64,000 nt of DNA from Flavobacterium tyrosinilyticum. GTDB lineage: Bacteria > Bacteroidota > Bacteroidia > Flavobacteriales > Flavobacteriaceae. The notes beneath the pieces were generated by a model. That model made no database searches. It was not told the DNA's origin and saw only the letters and a program-made list of their open reading frames with translations. The stretch spans positions 750,456-814,455 of the forward strand of contig NZ_JAMOKG010000001.1 of assembly GCF_023656565.1 (NCBI RefSeq). Reading direction: 5' to 3'. Positions 17,612-26,451 of the stretch are shown one piece after another. The translations under genes were made by a program, and so were the position numbers. Positions within the stretch are counted from its first letter, which is position 1; the number at the start of each line of letters is the position of its first letter.

Positions 17612-18715
17612 TTATTTTCTAAATTGGCGTCCTTTCCATTTATAAGACCCAAATAAGCTGTAAAAAGCAACAGTCGAACTAAAAAATGGATACCATAAAC
17701 TACTTAACAAAAGACTTTTAATTCTCGTTTTTGCCAAAAATCGATTAGTGATTGAAAGCAAAATAAAGTCAATTGAAATTTTAGAAAAAGCAAAAATTAC
17801 AAAAATTGGGTACGAGCAAATCCCTAAAAGAAGAGAGAAAAATCCAATTACAAAACTCAGATTTCCGAAGAAAACAATCAATCCAAGAAACTTTCCGAAA
17901 GTGCTATTATACGAACTTGTTTTAGCCGCCCAACGTACTCTTTGATAAAATAAAGATTTCCAGTTTTCGGTTGGTTTTGTTGTTACAATCGCTTCTTCTG
18001 CTTTTAAATAATACACTTTTTCAGGAAACTTTTGAATCGCTTTTTGCAGTAAAAAAACATCATCTCCGCTGGCAATTTTATCATTCCCTTCAAAACCATT
18101 TAAACTTTCAAAGAATGCTTTTGTGTAAGCAAAATTAGCTCCGTTGCACATAAAACCTTTACTCAAACCAAAACTTCCAATTGTAGCGCCTTGCAGACTC
18201 GTTAAATCCAATTGCTGAAAATGATCTAAAAAAGAGTTTTCACATTGATACGTTACAGCTCCAGCAAGCATGGAAACTTTGTTCTGCTGAATATAATTAT
18301 CAAAAGTCAACAGCCAATTTTTGGGAACAATACAATCGGCATCGGTTGTAATAACCCAGTCGGTTTTTACGTGCTGCATTGCTGTTGTAATGGCATCTTT
18401 TTTAGGAGAATTGGAAATTCTGATATTGTCAATTATCGAAATTTGGAATTTGGAATTTAAAAATTGGAATTTCTCGTTAGAGCTATCATCAACTAAAATT
18501 ACTTCAAATAAATCTGTTGGATAATTTAGCTTTGAAAAACTTTCCAAAAGTAGGGGCAGATTTTCTTTTTCATTCCGAAAAGGAACAATTATCGTAAAAC
18601 TTGTATTTGGCTTTAAATCACTTTTCTGATATTGTTCCACCTTGAAAAAACCATAAATCAGCAATAAAATGCTAATTACATAAACTGCTAATATGGTGAA
18701 TAATCCGAAAATCAT
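17612..18715 (-). CDS. Family 2 glycosyltransferase, membrane-bound
   Basis: The 367-residue protein has an N-terminal membrane segment (about 3-25), a GT2 domain (EVILVDDSS near 71-79; TTDADCIVP with the DxD-like motif; QRVRWAAK as the QxxRW motif near 259-266) and two or three C-terminal membrane helices. This is the layout of enzymes that build surface polysaccharide or glycolipid. Its start overlaps the stop of the flippase-like gene by 4 nt (ATGA). Confidence 0.88.
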   Translation of the reverse strand: MIFGLFTILAVYVISILLLIYGFFKVEQYQKSDLKPNTSFTIIVPFRNEKENLPLLLESFSKLNYPTDLFEVILVDDSSNEKFQFLNSKFQISIIDNIRISNSPKKDAITTAMQHVKTDWVITTDADCIVPKNWLLTFDNYIQQNKVSMLAGAVTYQCENSFLDHFQQLDLTSLQGATIGSFGLSKGFMCNGANFAYTKAFFESLNGFEGNDKIASGDDVFLLQKAIQKFPEKVYYLKAEEAIVTTKPTENWKSLFYQRVRWAAKTSSYNSTFGKFLGLIVFFGNLSFVIGFFSLLLGICSYPIFVIFAFSKISIDFILLSITNRFLAKTRIKSLLLSSLWYPFFSSTVAFYSLFGSYKWKGRQFRK

Positions 18716-19656
18716 TCTGGAGTTTTCGTTTTAAAATTCAGCACAAAAAAGCTTCCTAAAACTACGGGAAGAACTACGTTTAAAAACCACATTAAAGTGC
18801 TTATAAAAACAACGATCCATTCGTTTACGCCCAGTATTCCGAAGAAATAAATCGCAACACTTCCTTTTACTGCAAAGTCTAAAAACTGAAAAGTTGGCAA
18901 TGAAGAAGCTAAAAAGTAAACTGATGTTATCGCTGCCATCAAAGTTAAATAAGGCAAATCGACATCAAAACCTAAAAACAAAAAGTAATATTGGTGCGAG
19001 AAAACCAAGTAACGGCAGATTCCTAAAAAGATATTTTTCTGATGAACCGATTTCGGAATTTCATTGATTTTATGAATCAGTTTTTCTATCGAATATCCTT
19101 TGACTTTTATCTTTTTAATGGAGAATAAAAAAATCAAAATCAGAACAAATCCGCCGAAAAGAATCAAGACTGTTTTGGTTGTAATTACATTAAATTGCGC
19201 ATTGAAATAGAGTAATCCGAAAATACCAAAAATGATCGTTAAAATCATTTGGATTCCGTTACAGATTAAGTTTAAGAAAACCACTCTTTTGGCTTCAGAT
19301 TTTGGGTAATACAACGCTTTTCCTGCGTACTCTCCTACTCCATTTGGTGTAAAAATTCCTGCCGTCAAAGCAGCCAAAACCTGTTTTGTCGCTTCATAAA
19401 CCGATATTTTATGAATAACCTGCGCTAGATTCTGCCATTTCAAAATTTCGAAATAACGGTTCAAAACGCTCAAAAGCAAGATAAACGAAATACCTAAAAC
19501 CGACTGATTTTTTTGGAACAAAGCAATAAACTTCTGCCAATCTAATTTATCGTTGTTAGCCAACTGATTATAAATAAAATAAAATGCGCCGCCAACAATT
19601 AAAAGTTTGGCTAGAAGAACTAGGAATTGCTTAGCTTTGTGAGGAATTGAAATCAT
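18712..19656 (-). CDS. Lysylphosphatidylglycerol synthase TM-region/UPF0104-like (flippase-like) protein
   Basis: The 314-residue integral membrane protein has about eight segments, with the family motifs TAGIFTPNGVGEYAGKALYY and SLPTFQFLDFAVKGS. Such proteins resemble the MprF membrane part and often partner glycosyltransferases. The 4-nt overlap with the GT2 gene points to joint export or assembly of a glycoconjugate. No lysyl-transferase domain is present. Confidence 0.85.
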   Translation of the reverse strand: MISIPHKAKQFLVLLAKLLIVGGAFYFIYNQLANNDKLDWQKFIALFQKNQSVLGISFILLLSVLNRYFEILKWQNLAQVIHKISVYEATKQVLAALTAGIFTPNGVGEYAGKALYYPKSEAKRVVFLNLICNGIQMILTIIFGIFGLLYFNAQFNVITTKTVLILFGGFVLILIFLFSIKKIKVKGYSIEKLIHKINEIPKSVHQKNIFLGICRYLVFSHQYYFLFLGFDVDLPYLTLMAAITSVYFLASSLPTFQFLDFAVKGSVAIYFFGILGVNEWIVVFISTLMWFLNVVLPVVLGSFFVLNFKTKTPE

Positions 19657-19825
19657 GCCGCAAAAGTAAAGCTATTTCACAAAGATTCGCGAAGAAATCA
19701 CAAAGATACACGGAGAAAATAAAAACTTTGTGAATCTCTGTGGCAACTTGAAAATGAGAAAATGAATTGTTTCATTTTTCAAAAACTTGAAACTTGAAAC
19801 AAAAAAACTTGAAACAAAAACTCTC

Positions 19826-20380
19826 TTGACACAAGAACGCATCATATTAGGTATTGACCCCGGAACCACAATTATGGGTTTTGGATTGATTAAAGTAATC
19901 AATAAAAAAATGGAATTTCTGCAGTTGAACGAATTGCAACTTTCCAAATACGACAATCATTACCAAAAACTAAGAATCATTTTTGAAAGAACCATTGAAC
20001 TTATCGAAACTCATTGTCCTGACGAAATTGCTATTGAAGCACCTTTCTTTGGCAAAAACGTACAGTCGATGTTAAAGCTCGGACGAGCGCAAGGGGTTGC
20101 AATGGCAGCAGGACTTTCAAGAGGCATTCCGATTACTGAATACGAACCTAAAAAGATAAAAATGGCGATTACCGGAAACGGAAATGCCAGTAAAGAACAA
20201 GTTGCCAAAATGCTGCAACAGCTTTTAGGCTTAAAAGAATTACCCAAAAATCTTGATTCCACAGACGGTTTGGCTGCTGCGGTTTGTCATTTCTTTAATT
20301 CGGGAAAAGTCGTGGCTGGAAAAAGCTATTCAGGCTGGGATGCTTTTGTGAAACAGAATGAAGATCGAGTTAAGAAATGA
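19826..20380 (+). CDS. ruvC: Holliday junction resolvase RuvC
   Basis: The 184-residue protein (TTG start at 19826: MTQERIILGIDPG) carries the four acidic residues of the RuvC active site, in GIDPGTTIMG, AIEAPFFGKN and the C-terminal STDGLAAAVCHF. It cuts four-way DNA junctions. An upstream in-frame TTG (19787) would translate cttgaaac-type repeat DNA; no ATG is available. A degenerate inverted repeat (about 19674-19746) precedes it. Confidence 0.92.
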   Translation: MTQERIILGIDPGTTIMGFGLIKVINKKMEFLQLNELQLSKYDNHYQKLRIIFERTIELIETHCPDEIAIEAPFFGKNVQSMLKLGRAQGVAMAAGLSRGIPITEYEPKKIKMAITGNGNASKEQVAKMLQQLLGLKELPKNLDSTDGLAAAVCHFFNSGKVVAGKSYSGWDAFVKQNEDRVKK

Positions 20381-20407
20381 GTCAATGTGTCAATTTGCCA
20401 ATTTGAT

Positions 20408-20472
20408 AATTAGATAATTCTGTAGACAACGAATAAATTATCTAATTGACATATTCTCTAATTATCTAATAA
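20408..20472. repeat. Intergenic AT-rich inverted repeat (attagataat type)
   Basis: aattagataatt at 20408-20419 pairs with aattatctaatt at 20436-20447, and a further taattatctaat copy follows to about 20470. It fills the gap between ruvC and hemW. Confidence 0.5.
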
Positions 20473-20475
20473 AAA

Positions 20476-21603
20476 ATGTCAGGAATTTACATTCACATAC
20501 CTTTTTGCAAGCAAGCTTGCCATTATTGCGACTTTCATTTTTCTACTTCGATGAAAAAGAAAGACGAGATGGTTTTAGCATTAGCCAAAGAAATTGCTAT
20601 GCGCAAAACCGAAAGTGATAGTGAAATTGAAACCATTTATTTTGGCGGAGGAACTCCTTCGGTTTTATCAAATGACGAAATAAACTTTTTAATTTCTGAA
20701 GTTTATAAAAATTATAAAGTTGTAGAAAACCCTGAAATTACACTTGAAGCTAATCCGGATGATTTGTCTGCTGAACGAATTCTGGAATTATCTAAAAGCC
20801 CAATAAATAGATTAAGCATCGGAATTCAGTCTTTTTATGAAGAAGATTTAAAGATGATGAATCGTGCCCATAATTCGGCGGAAGCCAAAAAATGTTTAGA
20901 AGAAGCGACAAAGTATTTCGATAATATTTCATTGGATTTAATTTACGGAATTCCAGGAATGAGTGACGAAATGTGGAGACAGAATATCCAAACGGCTTTA
21001 GATTTCGGCATTCCGCATATATCGAGTTATGCTTTGACTGTTGAACCCAAAACGGCTTTAAGCAAATTAATTCAAACCGGAAAAGTTGCTGAACCACAAG
21101 ATGAAGTGGCTTCCAACCATTTTATGATTTTGGTTGAAATGCTTCAACAGAATGGTTTTATTCATTACGAATTATCCAATTTTGGAAAAGAGAATTATTT
21201 CTCTAAAAACAATTCGGCTTACTGGCTGGGCAAAAAATACATCGGAATCGGACCTTCGGCACATAGTTATGACGGCGAAAAAAGAGGCTGGAATATTGCT
21301 AATAATTCGTTGTATCTAAAAGCAATTCAAAACAACGAACTTCCAATTGAAACCGAAATCTTAACTGTTTCTGATCGTTACAATGAATATATCATGACGG
21401 GTTTACGAACCATTTGGGGCGTTTCTTTAGAAAGAATTGAAAAGGAATTCGGAACAGAGTATTTGAATTATTTACTGGAACAAGCTCAAAAGTTCTTAAA
21501 TGACGATTTGCTTTCGATCGAAAACAACATTTTAAAACCAACTCTTAAAGGAAAATTTTTAACGGATGGAATTGCTTCAGATTTATTTTATGTTGAAAGT
21601 TAA
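20476..21603 (+). CDS. hemW: Radical SAM heme chaperone HemW
   Basis: The 375-residue protein starts MSGIYIHIPFCKQACHYCDFHF, with the CxxxCxxC cluster motif at about 11-18 followed by a third-cysteine context typical of HemW, not of HemN. FGGGTPSVL and GIQSFYEEDL follow. HemW delivers heme and binds S-adenosylmethionine; older annotation as coproporphyrinogen oxidase is usually wrong. Confidence 0.92.
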   Translation: MSGIYIHIPFCKQACHYCDFHFSTSMKKKDEMVLALAKEIAMRKTESDSEIETIYFGGGTPSVLSNDEINFLISEVYKNYKVVENPEITLEANPDDLSAERILELSKSPINRLSIGIQSFYEEDLKMMNRAHNSAEAKKCLEEATKYFDNISLDLIYGIPGMSDEMWRQNIQTALDFGIPHISSYALTVEPKTALSKLIQTGKVAEPQDEVASNHFMILVEMLQQNGFIHYELSNFGKENYFSKNNSAYWLGKKYIGIGPSAHSYDGEKRGWNIANNSLYLKAIQNNELPIETEILTVSDRYNEYIMTGLRTIWGVSLERIEKEFGTEYLNYLLEQAQKFLNDDLLSIENNILKPTLKGKFLTDGIASDLFYVES

Positions 21604-21604
21604 G

Positions 21605-21644
21605 TTTAACCGCAAGGTTCGCTAAGGTTTACGCAAAGAACGCT
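21605..21644 (+). repeat. Left arm of the 40-bp inverted repeat around the GxxExxY gene
   Basis: The arm (core aaccgcaaggttcgctaagg) starts 2 bp after the hemW stop codon. It matches the reverse complement of 22108-22147 with two mismatches, the outer 34 bases being identical. It is a member of the dispersed accgcaaag family. Confidence 0.85.
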
Positions 21645-21692
21645 ATTTGTTTTTTTTGTAGGAATAAATATATGTTTTAAAGGCGCAAGTAT

Positions 21693-21700
21693 TATATTTG
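21693..21700 (+). promoter_or_regulatory. Putative -7 box of the GxxExxY gene
   Basis: TATATTTG matches TAnnTTTG, 20 bp before the start codon and inside the repeat-flanked unit. A TTG near 21656 is too distant to be a clear -33 box. Confidence 0.5.
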
Positions 21701-21720
21701 GAGCTTTAAATATTTATTTT

Positions 21721-22098
21721 ATGTCAGAGAATGATTTATCTCGAATTGTGTTTCATTCAGCTTTGAAGGTTCATCAAACTTTAGGACCTGGACTTTTAGA
21801 AAGTGCTTATGAAGAATGTCTATTTTATGAGTTGAAAAAATTTAACTTGGTAGTTGAAAAACAAAAGCCTCTACCATTAATTTACGAAGAAGTAAAATTA
21901 GATGTTGGTTATCGATTAGATATTTTAGTAGAAAATAAACTAATTTTGGAAATAAAGTCTGTAGATTGCTTAAATGAAGTTCATTTTGCCCAACTATTGA
22001 CTTACTTAAAATTAACAAATTGCAAACTAGGCTTATTAATAAATTTTAATGTTGCATTACTAAAACATGGAGTTAAAAGAATAGCAAACAATCTTTAA
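21721..22098 (+). CDS. GxxExxY protein, PD-(D/E)XK nuclease-like
   Basis: The 125-residue protein shows the name-giving motif GLLESAY at 24-30 and a restriction-nuclease-like core: RLDILVEN with D67, then LEIKS with E77 and K79. The family is small, widespread and without a settled role; the PD-(D/E)XK pattern suggests DNA cleavage. The gene with its own promoter box sits between inverted repeat arms at 21605-21644 and 22108-22147, only 76 bp and 9 bp away. See the findings for the REPtron-like idea. Confidence 0.85.
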   Translation: MSENDLSRIVFHSALKVHQTLGPGLLESAYEECLFYELKKFNLVVEKQKPLPLIYEEVKLDVGYRLDILVENKLILEIKSVDCLNEVHFAQLLTYLKLTNCKLGLLINFNVALLKHGVKRIANNL

Positions 22099-22107
22099 TA
22101 AAATCCT

Positions 22108-22147
22108 AGCGCCCTTTGCGTAAACCTTAGCGAACCTTGCGGTTAAA
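22108..22147 (-). repeat. Right arm of the 40-bp inverted repeat around the GxxExxY gene
   Basis: The arm begins 9 bp after the GxxExxY stop and ends 2 bp before the start codon of the cyclase gene. It mirrors 21605-21644. Confidence 0.85.
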
Positions 22148-22149
22148 TT

Positions 22150-22935
22150 ATGATAGCAAAAATCAACAACTTCGAAATCGACTTATCAAAACCCATTGAT
22201 ATTTCTATTCCATTAACCAATACAGATGAAAATCCGATTGCGTGGTACATCGAAAAACCAGTCATTGAACCAGTAGTTTTTGGCGATTGGATTGGAAAAG
22301 TTTCTGAAGGAAAATCATCTACGAATTTCAATAATATTTTCTTCAATCCGCATGGGCATGGAACGCATACGGAATGCTTGGGGCATATTACCAATGATTT
22401 TTACAGTATTAACCAATCTCTAAAACAATTCTTCTTTTTTGCTAAACTGATTACGGTTGAACCTGAAAAGATTGGAGATGATTTGGTGATTACGAAAGAA
22501 AACATTTCGACTTCGCTCAATGTGACATCACTGGATAGCGCTTCGACTTCGCTCAGCGTGACAAATGAGGCTTTAATAATTCGGACTCTTCCAAATCAGC
22601 TGGAAAAAAAGTCTCGAAAATATTCCAATACCAATCCTCCGTATTTGTCTGAAGATGCTGCAATTTTCATCCGCGAAAGTGAAATTCAGCATTTATTGAT
22701 CGATCTCCCAAGTGTGGACAAAGAACATGACGAAGGAAAATTATTAGCACATAAAGCATTTTGGAATGTAAAAGACACAAATAATTTAAATCAAGATGCA
22801 CGGTTCAATGCGACAATTACAGAAATGATTTATGTTGCAGACGAAATTGAAGACGGAAATTATATACTAAATCTTCAAATCGCTTCGTTTGAAAATGATG
22901 CAAGTCCAAGCAAACCAATTTTATATAAAATTTAA
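22150..22935 (+). CDS. Cyclase-family hydrolase (kynurenine formamidase-like) with a repeat-derived insert
   Basis: The 261-residue protein shows the metal-binding motif of the cyclase/KynB family as PHGHGTHTECLGH (about 68-80). Related enzymes hydrolyse N-formylkynurenine or other amides. Residues about 118-139 (STSLNVTSLDSASTSLSVTN) are encoded by two copies of a dispersed intergenic repeat in frame and do not look like family sequence. The frame stays open, so the enzyme may still be made. Substrate not assigned. Confidence 0.75.
   Translation: MIAKINNFEIDLSKPIDISIPLTNTDENPIAWYIEKPVIEPVVFGDWIGKVSEGKSSTNFNNIFFNPHGHGTHTECLGHITNDFYSINQSLKQFFFFAKLITVEPEKIGDDLVITKENISTSLNVTSLDSASTSLSVTNEALIIRTLPNQLEKKSRKYSNTNPPYLSEDAAIFIRESEIQHLLIDLPSVDKEHDEGKLLAHKAFWNVKDTNNLNQDARFNATITEMIYVADEIEDGNYILNLQIASFENDASPSKPILYKI
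22506..22563 (+). repeat. Two direct copies of the ttcgacttcgctca repeat inside a coding sequence
   Basis: Copies at 22506-22527 and 22542-22563 match at 20 of 22 positions and lie 36 bp apart, keeping the frame. The same family forms an intergenic palindrome at 30489-30555. Confidence 0.75.
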
Positions 22936-22943
22936 AAGGCCGC

Positions 22944-23075
22944 CACTAGTTGCACTAATTTTCGCGAATTTCTTTTTTTATTTGCCACAGATTAAAAAGA
23001 TTCACACAGATTTAATCATTTTTAATCCTTTAATCTGTGGCAAAAAATAATTCGTGAAAATTAGTGTAATTAGTG
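22944..23075. repeat. Nested inverted repeats between cyclase and GNAT genes
   Basis: Inner perfect 16-nt arms at 22981-22996 and 23029-23044 (tttgccacagattaaa) are enclosed by imperfect outer arms (cactaattttcgcgaatt type, about 22944-22970 and 23048-23075). An alternative GTG start of the next gene (23073) lies within the outer arm, which argues for ATG 23094. Confidence 0.7.
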
Positions 23076-23093
23076 ACAAAAAAATTAGACAAT

Positions 23094-23495
23094 ATGATTA
23101 GTGTTTCAACTGACAAAACCAAACTCGATGTCCCATTTATACAGAACTTTTTAAAAGACATTTATTGGGCTGCAGGACGAACGATTGACGAAGTGCAAAG
23201 AACGATTGATGCTTCGGTTTGTTTTGGAATTTATTTAGAGGACAAACAAATTGGCTTTGCACGCGTGATAACCGATTATGTCGTTTTTGCTTATTTAATG
23301 GATGTTTTTATTGATGAAGAACATCGCGGAAAAGGTTATTCTTCCATTTTAATTGAAGCGATGATGAAAGAACCTCAACTGCAAGAAGTTAAAATCTGGC
23401 GATTGGCAACAACTGATGCTCACTTTTTATACGAGAAATTCGGATTTACAAAACTAAATCATCCTGAAAAGATGATGGAAAAAATAGTCAAATGA
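23094..23495 (+). CDS. GNAT-family N-acetyltransferase
   Basis: ATG 23094 gives 133 residues. The acetyl-CoA-binding motif is seen as VFIDEEHRGKGYSSILIEAMM (about 73-93), with the usual R/Q-x-x-G-x-G/A pattern. Acceptor unknown. The next gene overlaps its stop by 4 nt. Confidence 0.85.
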   Translation: MISVSTDKTKLDVPFIQNFLKDIYWAAGRTIDEVQRTIDASVCFGIYLEDKQIGFARVITDYVVFAYLMDVFIDEEHRGKGYSSILIEAMMKEPQLQEVKIWRLATTDAHFLYEKFGFTKLNHPEKMMEKIVK

Positions 23496-23842
23496 AAACA
23501 GTTTTAAAGCTTGAGGAAGTTGCTTTATTCCTTCTCGGAATCTTTTTGTTTAACCGCTTAAATTATGAATGGTGGTGGTTTCTTACTTTAATTTTAGCTC
23601 CCGATTTATCAATGATGGGTTATGTTTTTGGAAACAAAACTGGAGCATTTCTTTACAACATCTTTCATCACAAAGGAATTGCACTTTTAATTTATGCTAT
23701 CGGATTTTATTTAAGTATTGAAATGGTGCAATTAGCGGGAATTATTTTATTTTCACATTCGGCAATGGATCGTATTTTTGGTTATGGTCTTAAATATGAA
23801 AAAGGCTTTAAATACACGCATTTAGGTGAAATTGGTAAATAA
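23492..23842 (+). CDS. DUF4260 family membrane protein
   Basis: The 116-residue hydrophobic protein has three or four membrane segments and the pattern WWWFLTLILAPDLSMMGYVFG, followed by HHKGIAL and DRIFGYGLKYEKGFKYTHLG, typical of DUF4260. Function is unknown. It is translationally coupled to the GNAT gene and sits 6 bp before the YjbR gene. Confidence 0.8.
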   Translation: MKTVLKLEEVALFLLGIFLFNRLNYEWWWFLTLILAPDLSMMGYVFGNKTGAFLYNIFHHKGIALLIYAIGFYLSIEMVQLAGIILFSHSAMDRIFGYGLKYEKGFKYTHLGEIGK

Positions 23843-23848
23843 ACAGTT

Positions 23849-24220
23849 ATGAATTTAGAAACGTTTTACGAATATTGTCTTTCAAAAAAAGGAGCCAGCG
23901 AACATTTTCCGTTTGATGAAGATACTTTGGTCTTTAAGGTGGGCGGAAAAATGTTTGCTTTGTCTTCACTTTCTCAATGGGAAAAAAATGAACAGTCGGC
24001 AAATTTAAAATGCGATCCAGAACGCGCACAAGAACTTCGAGCAGAGTATGACGAAATACAGCCTGGATTTCATATGAGCAAAGTACACTGGAATACCGTG
24101 GCTTTGAACGGAAATTTACCTGATAAATTCGTGAAGGAACTCATAGACCATTCGTATGAATTGGTTTTCAAAAGTTTGACGAAGAAAATTCAAAATGAAA
24201 TTATCGAATTAGAAAATTAG
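23849..24220 (+). CDS. MmcQ/YjbR family protein
   Basis: The 123-residue protein matches the CyaY-like YjbR fold: GASEHFPFDEDTLVFKVGGKMFAL near the N terminus, NLKCDPERAQELR in the middle and KVHWNTVAL later. Members may bind DNA, but the role is not settled. Likely in one transcript with the GNAT and DUF4260 genes. Confidence 0.85.
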   Translation: MNLETFYEYCLSKKGASEHFPFDEDTLVFKVGGKMFALSSLSQWEKNEQSANLKCDPERAQELRAEYDEIQPGFHMSKVHWNTVALNGNLPDKFVKELIDHSYELVFKSLTKKIQNEIIELEN

Positions 24221-24291
24221 GCATTACATTTGCATCGTAAGAAAAAAAATTTAGCAGCTTAGCCGCTTTGAAACTTAGCAACTAATAAACA

Positions 24292-24996
24292 ATGAAAGAA
24301 CAATTTAAAAAATTTCTAAACGAAGAACAAGATCCAAAAGCGATTGAAAAAATAACTTCGAAACTTACTGATTTATTAATGAAAGGTGAAGAAGTTGGTT
24401 ATATCGCCGTGCAAAAAAAGCCTGCAATTACTGTTTTTCCTGATAGTATAATCTTAACCAATAAACGTATTATTATTTGCACGCCTAAAAACTTAGGCCT
24501 TTCAATGAATTTTACAGATTATACTTGGGATGATATTACAAGCTCATTTGTAAAAGAAAATATTTTAGGTTCTGAATTTTCATTTAGCACTAATACAGAC
24601 CTGATTATTTCTATAGATTATATTCCGAAAATTCAGGCTAGAAAAATGTATACCTATGCTAAAGAGCAATTAGATTTATTAAAAAATCCTGTTCAGACAG
24701 CAGCTCCAGTTCAAGAAATTGTGGCAGAAGCAGAAGTTGAAGACGAAATCGAAGAGGTAGAAACAGAAGAAGTAACAAGCTTTGCAGAAATTTTACCTGC
24801 AGCTCCAGCTGTGACAGAAACTTTTGAACCGCTTCCGACGCAACCAACTCAACCTGCTGGAGAACGTAGGTTAAGTGATTTGTCTAAAGAAGAACTTTTT
24901 GATAAATTACAGAATTACAAAAAACTTCTTGATAATGGTTTGATCATGCAAGGAGAATACGATGCTTACAAAAAAGAGATTTTAAGTTATATGTAA
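24292..24996 (+). CDS. Protein with bacterial PH-like domain and C-terminal SHOCT-like helix
   Basis: The 234-residue protein has a PH-like domain (about 35-125; PDSIILTNKRIIICTPKN), a Glu/Val/Pro-rich linker (about 130-190), and a C-terminal amphipathic segment (LSKEELFDKLQNYKKLLDNGLIMQGEYDAYKKEIL) like the SHOCT oligomerisation motif. No signal peptide. Function unknown. Confidence 0.7.
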   Translation: MKEQFKKFLNEEQDPKAIEKITSKLTDLLMKGEEVGYIAVQKKPAITVFPDSIILTNKRIIICTPKNLGLSMNFTDYTWDDITSSFVKENILGSEFSFSTNTDLIISIDYIPKIQARKMYTYAKEQLDLLKNPVQTAAPVQEIVAEAEVEDEIEEVETEEVTSFAEILPAAPAVTETFEPLPTQPTQPAGERRLSDLSKEELFDKLQNYKKLLDNGLIMQGEYDAYKKEILSYM

Positions 24997-25055
24997 TTTT
25001 AAAGTACAAAGTTCTGAGTACAAAGTACAAAGATTATTGACTTTGTCTAAAATAA

Positions 25056-25095
25056 AAAGCCCGAAATAGAGATTCCTATTTCGGGCTTTGCTTTT
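25056..25095. terminator. Bidirectional terminator
   Basis: A 14-bp perfect stem, aaagcccgaaatag at 25056-25069 with 25076-25089, lies between two convergent genes. The stem ends are A/T-rich on both sides; actttgtac-type repeats flank it. Confidence 0.8.
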
Positions 25096-25114
25096 ATAAC
25101 TTTGCACTTTGTAC

Positions 25115-26215
25115 TTATAAAGTCGCCTTCTGCTTTTCTACAAATTTATGAGATTGCAGTTCTAGTAACTCTTTTGCATTTTTTCGCTGCAGATCGAATA
25201 AACCTTTATCTTCTGCAATATCAGCGTACACTTTATCATGCATTTCTGCACTTGTTTTAACCAATAATTCACGTTGGTATTTATTTTGTGTCAAAGTTGC
25301 TTTCATTGCGGTTTCGGCTTCTTCTTGCTTGAAATCGAATTCCCCTTTTGGCGCTAATAATTTAGCGATAATCGGAGAGGTTTCAATAGCAAGAAACAAC
25401 AACATGATAAAAAATGACGGAAGCCAAGGCAGTTTGTTCAATGCATTGATGCGCGCCATTAATCCGTCGAAACCTTCAATGATTGGCTGTGTCTGCGAAA
25501 CTTTTTTATCTAAATCGGCCTGAAGCTGTACGCCTGCTTTTTCTTTTTCGGCAATTTTAGCTTCGTTTGCCTTTTTAAGCGCTTCGAATTCTTTTAAAGC
25601 CGCATCGTGTTTTTCGCGTTTCTCTTTATAAACTGGACCTTTTCCTAATTTTTTAGTTCCGGTTGTTCCTTCGGCTTCAGTAATATAAACTGAATACAAA
25701 TCGTTTACTTCTTTCTCTTTCTTTACAATATCTGCTTTAAGCGCAGCAATTTCAGCTTTATTTTTATCTAAATCCGTTTTGAAATACGTTCCAATTTGCT
25801 TTTTGTTGGCCAATTCCATTTCGTTTTTCTCTTTCAATAAAACGGTATTGATTTCTTTTTCGAAAATCTTAATCTCCAAAGGCTTCGAAATTACAATTGC
25901 AATAATAATAGCCAAAGCAATACGCGGAGTTGCCTGAAGGAATTCGTCTAAGAAACGATCTCTTTTTTTAATCGTAGAAACGATAAATCGGTCTAAATTG
26001 AAGATTAGCAAACTCCAAACAAAACCGAAAATTAAAGCTGGGTAAATAGAATCGAAAACAGTAAAAAGCGCATAAGCACTGGCTAGAAAAGCCATAACTG
26101 CCGTAAAGAACACGGTGGCGCCAATACCAACATACTTGGTTTGTTCGCCTTCTGAGCAGTCTTTCAAGAGATCACGGTCGGCTCCTGAACATAGGATAAA
26201 AAATTGTTTTAACAT
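25115..26215 (-). CDS. DUF4407 family membrane protein with coiled coil
   Basis: The 366-residue protein has three membrane segments in the first 115 residues, a long charged coiled coil (about 120-240, rich in KKE/EAL heptads) and one more membrane segment (about 265-287), then a short helical tail. The start pattern FFILCSGADRDLLKDC is characteristic of DUF4407. Function unknown. Its upstream gap (26216-26451, 236 bp) separates it from a divergent TonB receptor. Confidence 0.82.
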   Translation of the reverse strand: MLKQFFILCSGADRDLLKDCSEGEQTKYVGIGATVFFTAVMAFLASAYALFTVFDSIYPALIFGFVWSLLIFNLDRFIVSTIKKRDRFLDEFLQATPRIALAIIIAIVISKPLEIKIFEKEINTVLLKEKNEMELANKKQIGTYFKTDLDKNKAEIAALKADIVKKEKEVNDLYSVYITEAEGTTGTKKLGKGPVYKEKREKHDAALKEFEALKKANEAKIAEKEKAGVQLQADLDKKVSQTQPIIEGFDGLMARINALNKLPWLPSFFIMLLFLAIETSPIIAKLLAPKGEFDFKQEEAETAMKATLTQNKYQRELLVKTSAEMHDKVYADIAEDKGLFDLQRKNAKELLELQSHKFVEKQKATL

Positions 26216-26451
26216 GATTGATGATTTTTGATTGTGATTGATATGGCAAATTTAACGCCAAATTTTCAAATACAGTCAAAATATCAATTTCTTTTTAGTT
26301 GTGAATCAAAGGTTTGAAAGCACAATGTTAGTTAAACATTAATAATCATAAGCAATAACTGACTAATCATAACACTATGTTAATTTTTTTTCAAGGCTTT
26401 AGTAATACACGGGTCTTAGTTTCGCAACCGAAATTAAACTAAACACACACA

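Noticed and set aside
22506..22563. Frameshift or chimeric assembly in the cyclase gene
   Set aside because: The frame is kept through both copies and family text resumes right after; an in-frame repeat insert explains it better.
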